A stretch of 64,000 bases of DNA. Origin: Oceanobacillus profundus (GTDB lineage Bacteria > Bacillota > Bacilli > Bacillales > Amphibacillaceae). Below, one piece after another: positions 16,501 through 25,273 of the stretch. Within the stretch, counting starts at the first letter, position 1. Every line of letters starts with the position of its first letter. The position numbers and the translations under genes were made by a program. Below the pieces are notes generated by a model. The model saw nothing but the letters and a program-made list of their open reading frames with translations, was not told the DNA's origin and ran no database searches. The stretch lies in contig NZ_QWEH01000005.1 in assembly GCF_003515705.1 (NCBI RefSeq), forward strand, positions 1 to 64,000, written 5' to 3'.

Positions 16501-16698
16501 GTCGTTAAACGATATGCTTTCTGTGATAAACACAATAATCTTCACCAACGATTCCAGATTCATGTCGTGATACTTTTTTTAGTGAATGGATTCCTTCCTT
16601 CTTGTTTTTTTACCTCACAACCATTCGTTTTGGTTCCTTCACATTAGATGTTCAGGTATCACAGCCGTTAATGCGTGAACCTCACTAAAATTAATTTC

Positions 16699-16727
16699 TT
16701 GACACTTCTTTTAAACCAGTGTATCTT
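16699..16727 (+). promoter_or_regulatory. Sigma-A promoter upstream of tcyP
   Basis: A perfect TTGACA (16699-16704) and TATCTT (16722-16727) are separated by 17 bp, about 110 bp before the tcyP start. The rest of 16501-16698 shows nothing recognisable. Confidence 0.65.
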
Positions 16728-16737
16728 AATTTAAGTC

Positions 16738-16780
16738 ATACTAATATTATCGGAATAATAAACTAGTATAATATTAGTAT
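16738..16780 (+). promoter_or_regulatory. Inverted repeat in the tcyP leader, possible operator
   Basis: Perfect 13-bp arms ATACTAATATTAT/ATAATATTAGTAT (16738-16750 and 16768-16780) surround 17 bp and begin about 10 bp after the promoter -10 box. This is where a repressor would block transcription. CymR, the sulfur regulator of tcyP in B. subtilis, is a candidate, but the match to its site was not verified. Confidence 0.55.
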
Positions 16781-16834
16781 TGCTGCATAGTATTCTCCAA
16801 CTGCAAGAAAACATTAACAAGGAGGTTTATCAAG

Positions 16835-18229
16835 ATGGACTCTATTTATATTCTATTAAATATAGTAGTGCTACTAGCACTTATCGGTTTACTAATATGG
16901 ATGCAGAAAAAGCATTTTTCTTTTACAAAGCGTGTATTCACTGGTTTAGGAGCAGGGATTGTCCTTGGAGCCTTATTACAATTAATTTACGGAACTGGCT
17001 CTGAAGTTTTAACTGAGACCACTGAATGGTACAACATTGTTGGGCGAGGCTACATTAGCTTCCTTATGATGATTGTTGTACCAATTGTGATGGTTTCCAT
17101 TATCCAATCCATTATTAACTTGGAAAGGACCGCAGAACTCGGTAAGATGTCTGCGTGGATTATTGGAATCCTGATCTCTACTACAATGGTTGCCGCCCTA
17201 ATCGGAATTGGAACTGCAATCGTGTTTGATCTAAATGCGGAGCAAATTGAAATGGGGCAAGCAGAGTCAGAGCGTGCCACATCGTTAGAAACAAGTTTGG
17301 GGGAAGTGGAAGAGCAATCGACCCCACAACGAATCCTTAACTTCATTCCGTCTAATATTTTCTTGGATATGACTGGAGAAAGACCAACATCCGTTATTGC
17401 TATCGTTATTTTCTCTATTATTGTTGGGATTGCGGTACTGGGTGTGCGCAGAAAAAATCCGGAACAAGCAGAGATGTTCACGAAGATGGTTAACGCTGTC
17501 TATGCCGTTGTCATGCGTATCGTAACATTAGTCTTACGCTTAACTCCATTTGGGGTTTTAGCATTAATGGCGAATACAGTGGCCAGTACAAATTTTGCAG
17601 GTATCCTGGAACTCGGTAAGTTTGTTATTGCTTCCTACGTTGCATTGCTGGTTATGTTCATTCTTCACTTAGTTTTAGTCGGCATATTTGGTTTAAATCC
17701 GTTTACGTATTTAAGAAAAGCTTTTCCGGTATTAGGCTTTGCATTTACATCGCGCTCTAGTGCAGGAACAATTCCATTGAATATTCAGGCACAAAAAAAT
17801 TCACTTGGTGTTGAGCAAGGTGTTGCCAATATGTCTGCTTCATTTGGAGCAACAATGGGCCAAAATGGCTGTGCAGGAATCTACCCTGCCATGCTAGCTG
17901 TCATGATAGCACCAACTATCGGGATTAATCCTCTTTCACCAGGGTTTATTATCCAATTGGTTCTCATTATCGGCATTAGCTCATTTGGTGTAGCCGGTGT
18001 TGGTGGCGGAGCAACATTTGCCGCAATCATTGTTCTTTCATCAATGGGAATGCCAGTAGCATTAGCTGGACTATTAATTTCAATCGAGGCGTTTATCGAT
18101 ATGGGACGCACAGCTTTAAATGTTAACGGAAGTATGGTTTCCGGTACCTTAACATCACGAATTTTAAAGAATTTAAACGTAAAAACATTTAATGACAAAA
18201 ACGCAATTGAAGAAAATACATCACTATAA
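16835..18229 (+). CDS. tcyP: L-cystine symporter, DAACS family
   Basis: This 464-residue sodium/proton-coupled carrier matches B. subtilis TcyP closely in length and layout. The family core is visible: SRSSAGTIPLNIQAQ (serine-rich hairpin HP1), NMSASFGATMGQNGCAGIYPAM (TM7 region) and GVAGVGGGATFAAIIVLSSMGMP (HP2). It imports cystine for sulfur supply. An AAGGAGG ribosome binding site lies 8 bp before the ATG. It is monocistronic, with promoter, leader inverted repeat and strong terminator of its own. Confidence 0.93.
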   Translation: MDSIYILLNIVVLLALIGLLIWMQKKHFSFTKRVFTGLGAGIVLGALLQLIYGTGSEVLTETTEWYNIVGRGYISFLMMIVVPIVMVSIIQSIINLERTAELGKMSAWIIGILISTTMVAALIGIGTAIVFDLNAEQIEMGQAESERATSLETSLGEVEEQSTPQRILNFIPSNIFLDMTGERPTSVIAIVIFSIIVGIAVLGVRRKNPEQAEMFTKMVNAVYAVVMRIVTLVLRLTPFGVLALMANTVASTNFAGILELGKFVIASYVALLVMFILHLVLVGIFGLNPFTYLRKAFPVLGFAFTSRSSAGTIPLNIQAQKNSLGVEQGVANMSASFGATMGQNGCAGIYPAMLAVMIAPTIGINPLSPGFIIQLVLIIGISSFGVAGVGGGATFAAIIVLSSMGMPVALAGLLISIEAFIDMGRTALNVNGSMVSGTLTSRILKNLNVKTFNDKNAIEENTSL

Positions 18230-18233
18230 CTTT

Positions 18234-18267
18234 AAAGGCCGCTCCAAAGAATGGAGCGGCCCTTTTT
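18234..18267 (+). terminator. Terminator of tcyP
   Basis: The 9-bp GC-rich stem GGCCGCTCC/GGAGCGGCC (18237-18245, 18253-18261) is followed by a T-run. Confidence 0.95.
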
Positions 18268-18477
18268 AGCTTTATACTTAAAAACGTTATACTCCAGATA
18301 AATGAATTTTAAAGACTATCATAAATCCCCTTCCTAACATTTAATAACCAATGATAAATTACAGGATTTCACCCAAAATTTAGATTCACATCACATTCTC
18401 ATCCAATTCTAATCCCTTTCACATAGGTATCTTATACGAGAATTATAGAATAGTTTTCAAGGTAAGGAGGATATCAT

Positions 18478-19230
18478 ATGGCAATTGAAATTTTTAGAAG
18501 GAAAGAACAGAAGTATTTAATCACCACTGTGCAATATGAACTATTAATTCAGCAAATCTCACCGTTTATGCGACCTGACAAGTTCGGTGAGGATGGGAAG
18601 TACACCGTAACCAGCCTATACTTCGAAAGTGATGATCACAAAATTTACTTTGAAACTAAGAACAAACTGAAGTATCGGCAAAAGCTTCGTTTACGGATCT
18701 ACGATGATACCGACATCCACGGAACTGCTTTTTTTGAAGTGAAACAAAAGCATAAAAAAGTCGTCAATAAAAGACGCATGCTTATCTCATTATCCGAGGC
18801 CTACCGCTATATTAACCGCCTGGAGTCCTGTATTAATAATTACGAGGGATCGAATATACAAGTACTGCGTGAGATTGATTATTTTCGCAACTTATACCGC
18901 TTAGAGCCCGAAATGATTGTAAGTTATGACCGCCATGCACTGCATTGTATAACAGACCCAGAGTTGCGGATTACCTTTGATTCTAATCTGCGATGCAGAA
19001 ATGAAGATCTTTTATTAGAAAACGGTGCGTACGGAAAAAATTTTGTTGATTCTAATCTTGTTGTACTCGAAGTAAAAGTGAATGACAGTGTTCCCCTCTG
19101 GCTTACTCGCATTTTACAACAACTAAATTGCGAACAAAGAAGTGCATCAAAATTTTGTACCAGTCTTGAATTGTTAAAGAATCCACCACTTCCAAATGGA
19201 AAAGAAAATGTAACAGTAGGAGGAGTATAA
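18478..19230 (+). CDS. VTC-domain protein, polyphosphate-polymerase-like
   Basis: This 250-residue soluble protein has the VTC tunnel-fold domain: RKEQKYLIT near the N-terminus, YTVTSLYFESDDHKIYFET, KYRQKLRLRIYDD, then FFEVKQKHKKVVNKRRM with the Lys/Arg residues that line the substrate tunnel in yeast Vtc4. In bacteria such proteins pair with DUF4956 membrane proteins; whether they make polyphosphate is not established. GGAGG lies 6-7 bp before the ATG, and the DUF4956 gene starts 1 bp after the stop, indicating one functional unit. Confidence 0.88.
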   Translation: MAIEIFRRKEQKYLITTVQYELLIQQISPFMRPDKFGEDGKYTVTSLYFESDDHKIYFETKNKLKYRQKLRLRIYDDTDIHGTAFFEVKQKHKKVVNKRRMLISLSEAYRYINRLESCINNYEGSNIQVLREIDYFRNLYRLEPEMIVSYDRHALHCITDPELRITFDSNLRCRNEDLLLENGAYGKNFVDSNLVVLEVKVNDSVPLWLTRILQQLNCEQRSASKFCTSLELLKNPPLPNGKENVTVGGV

Positions 19231-19231
19231 A

Positions 19232-19888
19232 ATGGAAACATTATTTCAAATAAACGGTAATGAATCGGCAATTTTTATGAGTCTATTAGCGATGGCAATC
19301 ACAACAATCCTTAGTATTGTAATTACAAAGGTATATCAACTAACATTTACAGGGGATCGCTACTCACAGAACTTTGTCCATACGATAATTATGATGAGTG
19401 TTGTTGTATCTGTTGTTATGAATGTTGTGAGCGGAAATGCTGGAGTTGCTTTTGGTTTATTCGCAGTATTTTCTTTAATTCGTTTTAGAAGTGCGGTTAC
19501 AGATGCGAAGGATATTGCCTATATCTTTTTCGGATTATCAGTCGGTATGACCAGCGGTCTCTACCAATTTGATTTAGCGATTATTTTAACGTTTTTTGCT
19601 AGTATCTTATTTTACTTTCTTTATAAATTCGAATACGGAAAAGGAAAAGATACACAGATTTTAAAAGTAACGGTGCCAGAAAATCTAAACCATGAAAATC
19701 TGCTTGATGATGTTTTTAGACAATTTACGATTAATCATGCTTTACGCCAGGTTGAGACAACTAATCTTGGAACGATGATTATGTACACCTATGCCATCCG
19801 TAGTAAAAATGAAGTGAATGACAAAGACTTACTTGACAGGATTCGAGAGAAGAATGCGAATCTAAAGGTTTCCTTAACGTATATGTAA
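19232..19888 (+). CDS. DUF4956 membrane protein
   Basis: This 218-residue protein has about four hydrophobic helices in its first 130 residues, with the family segment AVFSLIRFRSAVTDAKDIAYIFFGLSVG, and a cytosolic C-terminal domain of about 80 residues. It directly follows the VTC-domain gene. A likely arrangement is a membrane channel or anchor (DUF4956) with a cytosolic catalytic domain (VTC). Its biochemical role is unknown. Confidence 0.88.
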   Translation: METLFQINGNESAIFMSLLAMAITTILSIVITKVYQLTFTGDRYSQNFVHTIIMMSVVVSVVMNVVSGNAGVAFGLFAVFSLIRFRSAVTDAKDIAYIFFGLSVGMTSGLYQFDLAIILTFFASILFYFLYKFEYGKGKDTQILKVTVPENLNHENLLDDVFRQFTINHALRQVETTNLGTMIMYTYAIRSKNEVNDKDLLDRIREKNANLKVSLTYM

Positions 19889-19902
19889 AATCAAGATTAA
19901 GA

Positions 19903-19944
19903 ATAAGGGCCCTCCAGCTCCCTTATTGGAAAGCTAGATGGCCC
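19903..19944. terminator. Convergent terminator between DUF4956 and BCCT genes
   Basis: A 13-bp stem with two mismatches (GGGCCCTCCAGCT with AGCTAGATGGCCC) sits between the two convergent genes. The flanking A- and T-rich tails are modest. Confidence 0.65.
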
Positions 19945-19950
19945 ATTTCA

Positions 19951-21504
19951 TTATTCGTCTTTTTTATCTACTTTTTTTCTCATTTCGCGTTGCCAGATCA
20001 GTCCTTGCTCTAATGCCATTTTCTTCGCTATTCTTGGAGCGTTCCACAATGGTGGCAGTAATAGAAGCGAAACCGGAACCGCAGTTATAACAATTGAATT
20101 CTGAATCGATGCAATACTATCCTCACCAATCGATAGAATTACTACGGTAGTAGCACCGAAGATTAATGCCCAGAATACACGTAACCAGCGTGTTGGATTA
20201 TCATTTCCCTCTAGCGTAGCTGCTACGGTATAAGCCATTGTATCGGTTGTTGTTGCAACAAATATAATCGATACAAGCAAAAAGCCTAACCCCATTAGAG
20301 TTGCCATTGGGAGCTGATCGGTAATGGCCATTACTGCAGCAGGCATTCCACCCTCGTTTAACGCAGTCGAGACAGAGCCAGCATTTTCGTTTTCAAAGAA
20401 TACTCCTGTCCCACCTACAATTGAGAACCAGAAGTTATTCACTACTGGAGCAACAATTGATACAGCTATGATTAATTCTCTAATTGTTCTTCCACGAGAT
20501 ATTCTGCTAATAAATACAATCAGCATAGGAGCATATCCGATAAACCAACCCCAGAAGAATATCGTCCATATTGAAAGCCAGCCCTCATCCCCACGATACA
20601 TGCTCATCGTGAAGAAGTTTTGCAGATGAAATCCAGTGCCACCTACAAATGCATCAATAATAAACATTGTAGGACCAATAACGAGTACTACAGCTGCTAA
20701 GAATATTGTAAATTTCACATTCCAATTACTTAGATGGTAAATCCCTCGATCTACGCCTGTAGCTGCTGAAATCGCAGCAATCAGTACTAGTACCAGCACA
20801 ACAATAATACTAACAGTTAACGTGTTTGGTACATCGAATAAATGATTAAGTCCGTAAGATATTTGCAAACCTAAGAATCCAAGCGGTCCCAACGTACCAG
20901 CAACCGTTGCAATTATGGAAAAGATATCTGCCGATGTACCTAGCACGCTTTTATGATATATTTTTTCACCAAAAATCGGATATAGCAATCCTCTAGGCTT
21001 CAGTGGCAGCCCTCTATTATAGTGTACATACATCATCACAATAACCGAGAGTGTACCTAGAATTGCCCATGCGGTAAACCCCCAGTGCAGAAAGGATTGA
21101 GCAAATGCAGCATCCATATTATTAAATTCTCCACCGCCGGCTAATGGGGGAGTAGTCATGTAATGATACATTGGTTCAGCAGCAGCCCAGAATACGCCCC
21201 CACTTGCCAATAAAGTAACTAAAATCATAGAAACCCAGCCAAAATAGCTATATTTTGGTTTATCCTGTTTACCTAATTTAACTTTCCCATACCTTGAAAT
21301 TGCTAACCCGAGTCCAATGAAAAAGTTTCCAAGCAATAATACCTGCCAGTATGCACCGAAAAGGTCTGAAGAATAAGCAAATAATGTATTCACCGCACCA
21401 TCAACCATTTCATTATCAAATAGCGATAATAAAATAAATAGAATCAGGAATCCTCCACTCACAATAAAAACTGGCCAATCTAGGTTCTTCTTTTTTGTAT
21501 CCAC
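19951..21504 (-). CDS. BCCT family betaine/choline/carnitine transporter
   Basis: This 517-residue secondary transporter has about 12 helices and the BCCT signatures ASGGVFWAAAEPMYHY, WTIFFWGWFIGYAPM and FISRISRGRTIREL. It resembles OpuD-type glycine betaine carriers used for osmoprotection. The basic C-terminal tail (KKMALEQGLIWQREMRKKVDKK) is of the kind used in osmosensing. It is monocistronic, with a GGAGG site before the ATG at 21504. The specific substrate among betaines cannot be assigned. Confidence 0.92.
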   Translation of the reverse strand: MDTKKKNLDWPVFIVSGGFLILFILLSLFDNEMVDGAVNTLFAYSSDLFGAYWQVLLLGNFFIGLGLAISRYGKVKLGKQDKPKYSYFGWVSMILVTLLASGGVFWAAAEPMYHYMTTPPLAGGGEFNNMDAAFAQSFLHWGFTAWAILGTLSVIVMMYVHYNRGLPLKPRGLLYPIFGEKIYHKSVLGTSADIFSIIATVAGTLGPLGFLGLQISYGLNHLFDVPNTLTVSIIVVLVLVLIAAISAATGVDRGIYHLSNWNVKFTIFLAAVVLVIGPTMFIIDAFVGGTGFHLQNFFTMSMYRGDEGWLSIWTIFFWGWFIGYAPMLIVFISRISRGRTIRELIIAVSIVAPVVNNFWFSIVGGTGVFFENENAGSVSTALNEGGMPAAVMAITDQLPMATLMGLGFLLVSIIFVATTTDTMAYTVAATLEGNDNPTRWLRVFWALIFGATTVVILSIGEDSIASIQNSIVITAVPVSLLLLPPLWNAPRIAKKMALEQGLIWQREMRKKVDKKDE

Positions 21505-21783
21505 GTTTTCCTCCTAATGTTGTTAGGAACAAGCGTCTATAATATAGTAATCCATTTTGTCATTAAAGACCGTTGGATGGAATTTGATTACAACACCTAA
21601 TATCTATCTACAGAAGAACAACCAATGACTAATATTCCACCAACTTGCTCAAATTTTTAACACAGTTTACTATTATAGGTTTCATTCATTAATTACGCAA
21701 ATAATATCAATCTAATTTATTTTCATCACTTTAAAACGAATTCATCTTCACCGTTGACTAATTAGCAAATTGTATTCTTTCTA
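21505..21783. other. Intergenic region upstream of the BCCT gene
   Basis: An AT-rich spacer of about 280 bp that should hold the BCCT promoter. I see no clear -35/-10 pair, operator or ORF in it. Confidence 0.4.
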
Positions 21784-21836
21784 TAACAAAAAAAGAATGA
21801 CTCCTGCATGCATATTGCTGCTTGCTGTCATTCTTT
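21784..21836 (-). terminator. Terminator of the squalene/phytoene synthase-like gene
   Basis: Perfect 10-bp arms AAAGAATGAC/GTCATTCTTT (21792-21801, 21827-21836) enclose a 25-nt loop, and a T-run follows on the minus strand. Confidence 0.85.
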
Positions 21837-21846
21837 CCAAACATCA

Positions 21847-22668
21847 TTATTTATTTATAATCTCGTCTACTGTTGACTCGACTTCCGCACGAGTCATTTT
21901 CTCCTTACCGCTTTTCAGTGCTTTAAGCGTTCGCTTTGCTAAGGATAATGGAATCTTACAAAATAATGTAATATTTTTCGTTTCGATCTGCTTCATATAA
22001 TCATCCGCTTTTGCGAGGTTACCCTCTGCATAACGAAACATATCATCACGACTCCATCCATCCGGGAAAAATCGGACACCACGTTCAGCATCTTCATCTT
22101 TATTACGCAATATATTGACAGCCTGAAGACCACGCCCATATCCAATTGCCAATTCACGATCCGTTTCAGTACCATCATACCATTTCCAAATATCAGAGAG
22201 CATAACGCCTACCAAACCAGCTACATAATATGTATAATCATCTAAATCTTCTTTCGTTCTTACTTCCCAGTCCTTCACAACCCATTTTGCCATTCCTTCG
22301 GCCATTTCACTCGTTGATTCTTTTACTTTATCAACAATCTTATCAGGACAAAATTCGAGCCAGTCACCAAGTCTTAAGGTCACTTCGGGTAATTCCGATT
22401 TATAAGGCTCTATTAATGTTTCATATGCCTGTAAATCGAACTCTTTTTGTAGCAAACTGCTTGTTTCTAACAGTAATCGTTGCTTTACTTCAGCATCCAA
22501 TTGCTCATGATCTTCTATTTCATCAATTGCACGCATACATAGGTAAGCAGATCCAACTGTTTTTCTTAGAGTTGGATTTAATAATTTAATCGGTATATAA
22601 AACGTTCTGCTAGTAAGTTTCAGTACGCGCATTGCCTCTTTGTCCAACCTTGCTTGACCACTCAACAA
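21847..22668 (-). CDS. Squalene/phytoene synthase family protein
   Basis: This 273-residue all-helical prenyl-synthase relative couples or hydrolyses isoprenoid diphosphates. The first Asp-rich motif is intact (CMRAIDEIEDHEQ). The second reads NILRNKDEDAERGVRFFPDG, with Asn where the usual LRDxxED has its first Asp. AAAGGAGG lies 7 bp before a TTG at 22668, the preferred start; an upstream ATG at 22713 would place this site inside the gene. No carotenoid or hopanoid genes flank it, so it may act alone like YisP-type phosphatases. Substrate is unknown. Confidence 0.8.
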   Translation of the reverse strand: MLSGQARLDKEAMRVLKLTSRTFYIPIKLLNPTLRKTVGSAYLCMRAIDEIEDHEQLDAEVKQRLLLETSSLLQKEFDLQAYETLIEPYKSELPEVTLRLGDWLEFCPDKIVDKVKESTSEMAEGMAKWVVKDWEVRTKEDLDDYTYYVAGLVGVMLSDIWKWYDGTETDRELAIGYGRGLQAVNILRNKDEDAERGVRFFPDGWSRDDMFRYAEGNLAKADDYMKQIETKNITLFCKIPLSLAKRTLKALKSGKEKMTRAEVESTVDEIINK

Positions 22669-22890
22669 AACTTCTCCTCCTTTAACCAATACGAGGTACC
22701 ATAAGTATAACAAACCCGATTGGGACTGTCACTTTTCGTTAATATAAAGGAAGTTTCCTGAACAAAAATAGAGATACTATTATTTCCGCTTGCAGTGATG
22801 TCGAATAGAAGCTACTATTGTAATATTGTGTTTTCCTCGCATTAACCGCTGTAATTCGCACACCTTAAAGCGTGAGAAAAAACGAAAACA

Positions 22891-22975
22891 TGAAACGTGG
22901 AGAGGGCTGGTGTCTTACCCTTGTGGTTGCTAACATTTTGCAAGGTGCAGGGGAGTCACCACGGAATCAGTTTCA
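22891..22975 (+). ncRNA. Structured 5' leader, candidate riboswitch
   Basis: About 25 nt upstream of the PbuE-like gene, arms TGAAAC (22891-22896) and GTTTCA (22970-22975) plus GTGG/CCAC (22897-22900, 22959-22962) close a multi-loop. It has an internal CCCTTG...GCAAGGTGCAGGGG hairpin (about 22918-22953) and purine-rich GGAGAGGGCTGG. It does not match the purine, TPP, lysine, SAM or cobalamin consensus as I know them. The yjdF (azaaromatic-sensing) motif is one candidate to test. Confidence 0.45.
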
Positions 22976-22998
22976 CTTTATAAGAGAGGCGTAAACGT

Positions 22999-24153
22999 AT
23001 GGATAAACGAGTATATTTGTTAACGATCGTTTCCTTTGTCGTCGGAATGGTCGAATTAATTATAGGTGGCATATTGGATTTAGTTGCAGCTAGCTTAGAA
23101 GTTAGCGTTGGACAGGCTGGACTATTAATAACGGTATTTTCACTTGTTTTTGCAATAGCTTCACCAATACTATTATTTCTAACAGCAAGAATTGAACGAA
23201 AGAAACTAACGTTGATTACACTGTTTATTTTCTTCTTAAGTAATGTTCTTGCCGTTTTAAGTCCCGTTTATAGTGTTCTGTTTATCAGTAGAATTATTTC
23301 AGCAGCCAGTGCATCTTTACTGATTGTACTATGTGTAACAATGGCTTCTACAATTGTCGAGCCACAATACCGTGGACGCGCAATTGGGATAGTGAACATG
23401 GGCGTTAGTGGGTCACTTGTTCTTGGAATCCCATTTGGATTAATGCTTGGAAATACTTTTGGATGGCGTGCCCCATTTATTATGATTGCAATCCTAACAT
23501 TATGTTCCATGGCAGGTGTTTACTTTTTTATGAAACAAATAACTCCTGGACAAGGTGCTGTTTCCATTGGGCAACAGCTACGCACATTAAAAAACAGCAA
23601 GATACTACTTGCTAACGCCACTACATTTCTTGTGTTGGCAGGACATACAACACTATATACTTACCTTACACCTTTTGCACAAGTAACAATGGGACTCGAA
23701 GGTCTATGGATAAGTATTGTTTACTTAGTGTTCGGTGTTGCAGCCGTTAGCGGTGGAGCAATCGGGGGTTCTTTTGCCGATTACTTTGGGACGAAGCGAA
23801 CAATTCTTTCTGTCATTATTATCTTTATCATTGCGATCTTCGCAGTACCATTCTCGACGTTCTTCGTACCATTTTTCTTTTTTGTTATGGTTGTATGGGG
23901 AAGCATGAGCTGGGCTATTACCCCGCCAATGCAGAGCTATTTAATGGAGCTGTCACCAAAAAATTCGGATATTCTAATCAGCTTAAATAATTCATCCCTG
24001 CATCTTGGTATAGCTGTCGGTTCTTTTGCCGGTAGTATTGTCGTCGACCGAGTCAGTATTGAGTATAATGCGATTGTCGGCGGTATTATCATTGTATTTG
24101 GTCTTGTTACTGCATTGCTCGCAACAAGACGTGGCACGGCCACTTCCCAATAA
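22999..24153 (+). CDS. MFS efflux transporter, PbuE-like
   Basis: This 384-residue, 12-helix carrier resembles B. subtilis PbuE (YdhL), the hypoxanthine/adenine efflux pump, including the segments IASPILLFLTARIERKKL, LAGHTTLYTYLTPFAQ and VWGSMSWAITPPMQSYLMEL. It also belongs to the wider AraJ/DHA1 group, so other toxic aromatic or sugar-like substrates are possible. In B. subtilis pbuE is controlled by an adenine riboswitch; here a different structured leader precedes the gene. GAGAGGCG is the ribosome binding site. Confidence 0.85.
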   Translation: MDKRVYLLTIVSFVVGMVELIIGGILDLVAASLEVSVGQAGLLITVFSLVFAIASPILLFLTARIERKKLTLITLFIFFLSNVLAVLSPVYSVLFISRIISAASASLLIVLCVTMASTIVEPQYRGRAIGIVNMGVSGSLVLGIPFGLMLGNTFGWRAPFIMIAILTLCSMAGVYFFMKQITPGQGAVSIGQQLRTLKNSKILLANATTFLVLAGHTTLYTYLTPFAQVTMGLEGLWISIVYLVFGVAAVSGGAIGGSFADYFGTKRTILSVIIIFIIAIFAVPFSTFFVPFFFFVMVVWGSMSWAITPPMQSYLMELSPKNSDILISLNNSSLHLGIAVGSFAGSIVVDRVSIEYNAIVGGIIIVFGLVTALLATRRGTATSQ

Positions 24154-24160
24154 AAAAAGT

Positions 24161-24197
24161 AAGCCCAGAAACACGCAGCAAGCTGTTTTCTGGGCTT
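24161..24197. terminator. Bidirectional convergent terminator
   Basis: A perfect 11-bp stem (24161-24171, 24187-24197) has an A-run before it and a T-run after it, serving the pbuE-like gene and the convergent SLAP gene. Confidence 0.9.
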
Positions 24198-24233
24198 TTA
24201 TAGAAATGCAAGATTAGATTCCTGGCTAATGGA

Positions 24234-24620
24234 TTAATAAGCATTAATCCATTCTAATCTTCCATCCTCTAATGCAGGCTGAGTTTTCAAGCTTTCTACT
24301 GGAAAAATGAACGCCCACGGCATACTTGTTTCTGCCTCTATTGTCAGTGCTGGAATTGTAAACTCGTTCGCAGCAACAAGCTCACTATTTTCGACATAGC
24401 GAATTGGTTCCATTTGAAAAGAAAACGGATTATCCGTAAAATTATGAACGATTACCGTTACCAATAATTCACCTTTATAATTCATAGCCTGCCATAATGG
24501 CGTAAACGCTACTGCTTGATTACCAGATAATTTCGTTTCCTGAAAGACACCCTCAATTATTTCACGATCTTTAGCTGGCAAAGCCTTATCCCATGAAGCT
24601 TCATATTGTAGCCTTTGCAT
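24234..24620 (-). CDS. SLAP domain-containing protein
   Basis: This 128-residue protein matches the SLAP domain of Bacillaceae over its whole length, including WDKALPAKDREIIEGVFQET and the C-terminal MPWAFIFP. It has no signal peptide or membrane segment. SLAP-domain proteins occur near accessory secretion genes in some Bacillus, but no SecA2/SecY2 gene is present here, so its function is unknown. The lipoprotein gene lies 49 bp upstream on the same strand. Confidence 0.85.
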   Translation of the reverse strand: MQRLQYEASWDKALPAKDREIIEGVFQETKLSGNQAVAFTPLWQAMNYKGELLVTVIVHNFTDNPFSFQMEPIRYVENSELVAANEFTIPALTIEAETSMPWAFIFPVESLKTQPALEDGRLEWINAY

Positions 24621-24669
24621 ATTATCACCACTCTATTAAGTATCTGCCTCTACGAAGTTTTACGATTCA

Positions 24670-25143
24670 TTATCTTATATAAAGCAAGAACGCATAGCTA
24701 GATGATCCTTGCTCCCAGTTTGCATAAACTTCATAAATGACATTCCCTCTGTATTCTGATAGATCTATTTTATCATACACTGCCTTCACAGTATTATCTT
24801 TATCCCAGATTTTAACTTTATAATCTGCAGGGTCCATTTCAAATTGCAGCGTTATTTCTGTATCTTCATCCACTTCAATTGAATTTCTACCATTTACCAT
24901 TTCACTTGGAGACATAGAATCTGCCGCCACATTGACAGTTGTACCGTCTGTGTTCTCATATGACCAGCTATAGCCTCCCTGGGCAACAGCATATGAATCA
25001 CCATCAACTATTAAGGTTAACTGCGGCGGGGAAGTAAAATGATTTGCTCCTTCTTCATTTTCTGCCTGATCTTTTGAATAACTTGTTGCACACCCTGCAA
25101 CTCCAGTTAATAACAAAGATAAAATCACAAATATACGTAACAT
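24670..25143 (-). CDS. Putative small lipoprotein
   Basis: This 157-residue lipoprotein begins MLRIFVILSLLLTGVAGC, with lipobox Cys18. An upstream ATG at 25152 touches the AGGGAG ribosome binding site, so the ATG at 25143 is preferred. The mature part is acidic and beta-rich (QLTLIVDGDSYAVAQGGYSW) with no recognised domain. It may be cotranscribed with the SLAP gene downstream. Confidence 0.75.
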   Translation of the reverse strand: MLRIFVILSLLLTGVAGCATSYSKDQAENEEGANHFTSPPQLTLIVDGDSYAVAQGGYSWSYENTDGTTVNVAADSMSPSEMVNGRNSIEVDEDTEITLQFEMDPADYKVKIWDKDNTVKAVYDKIDLSEYRGNVIYEVYANWEQGSSSYAFLLYIR

Positions 25144-25273
25144 GTTGATCATCTCCCTTCTTTCCTTAGTCGATTTTTCAAGGAAAGTGTTACAGGATAT
25201 GGGATGATTAATGGTATCATAAGATCAATTACATATCATCCATATAAAACATAGTAAATGAGAGGAATAAATT

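Noticed and set aside
22891-22998. Adenine/guanine riboswitch upstream of the PbuE-like gene
   Set aside because: The conserved purine-aptamer core (TATAATCCTAA...TACCAGG-type blocks) is not present.
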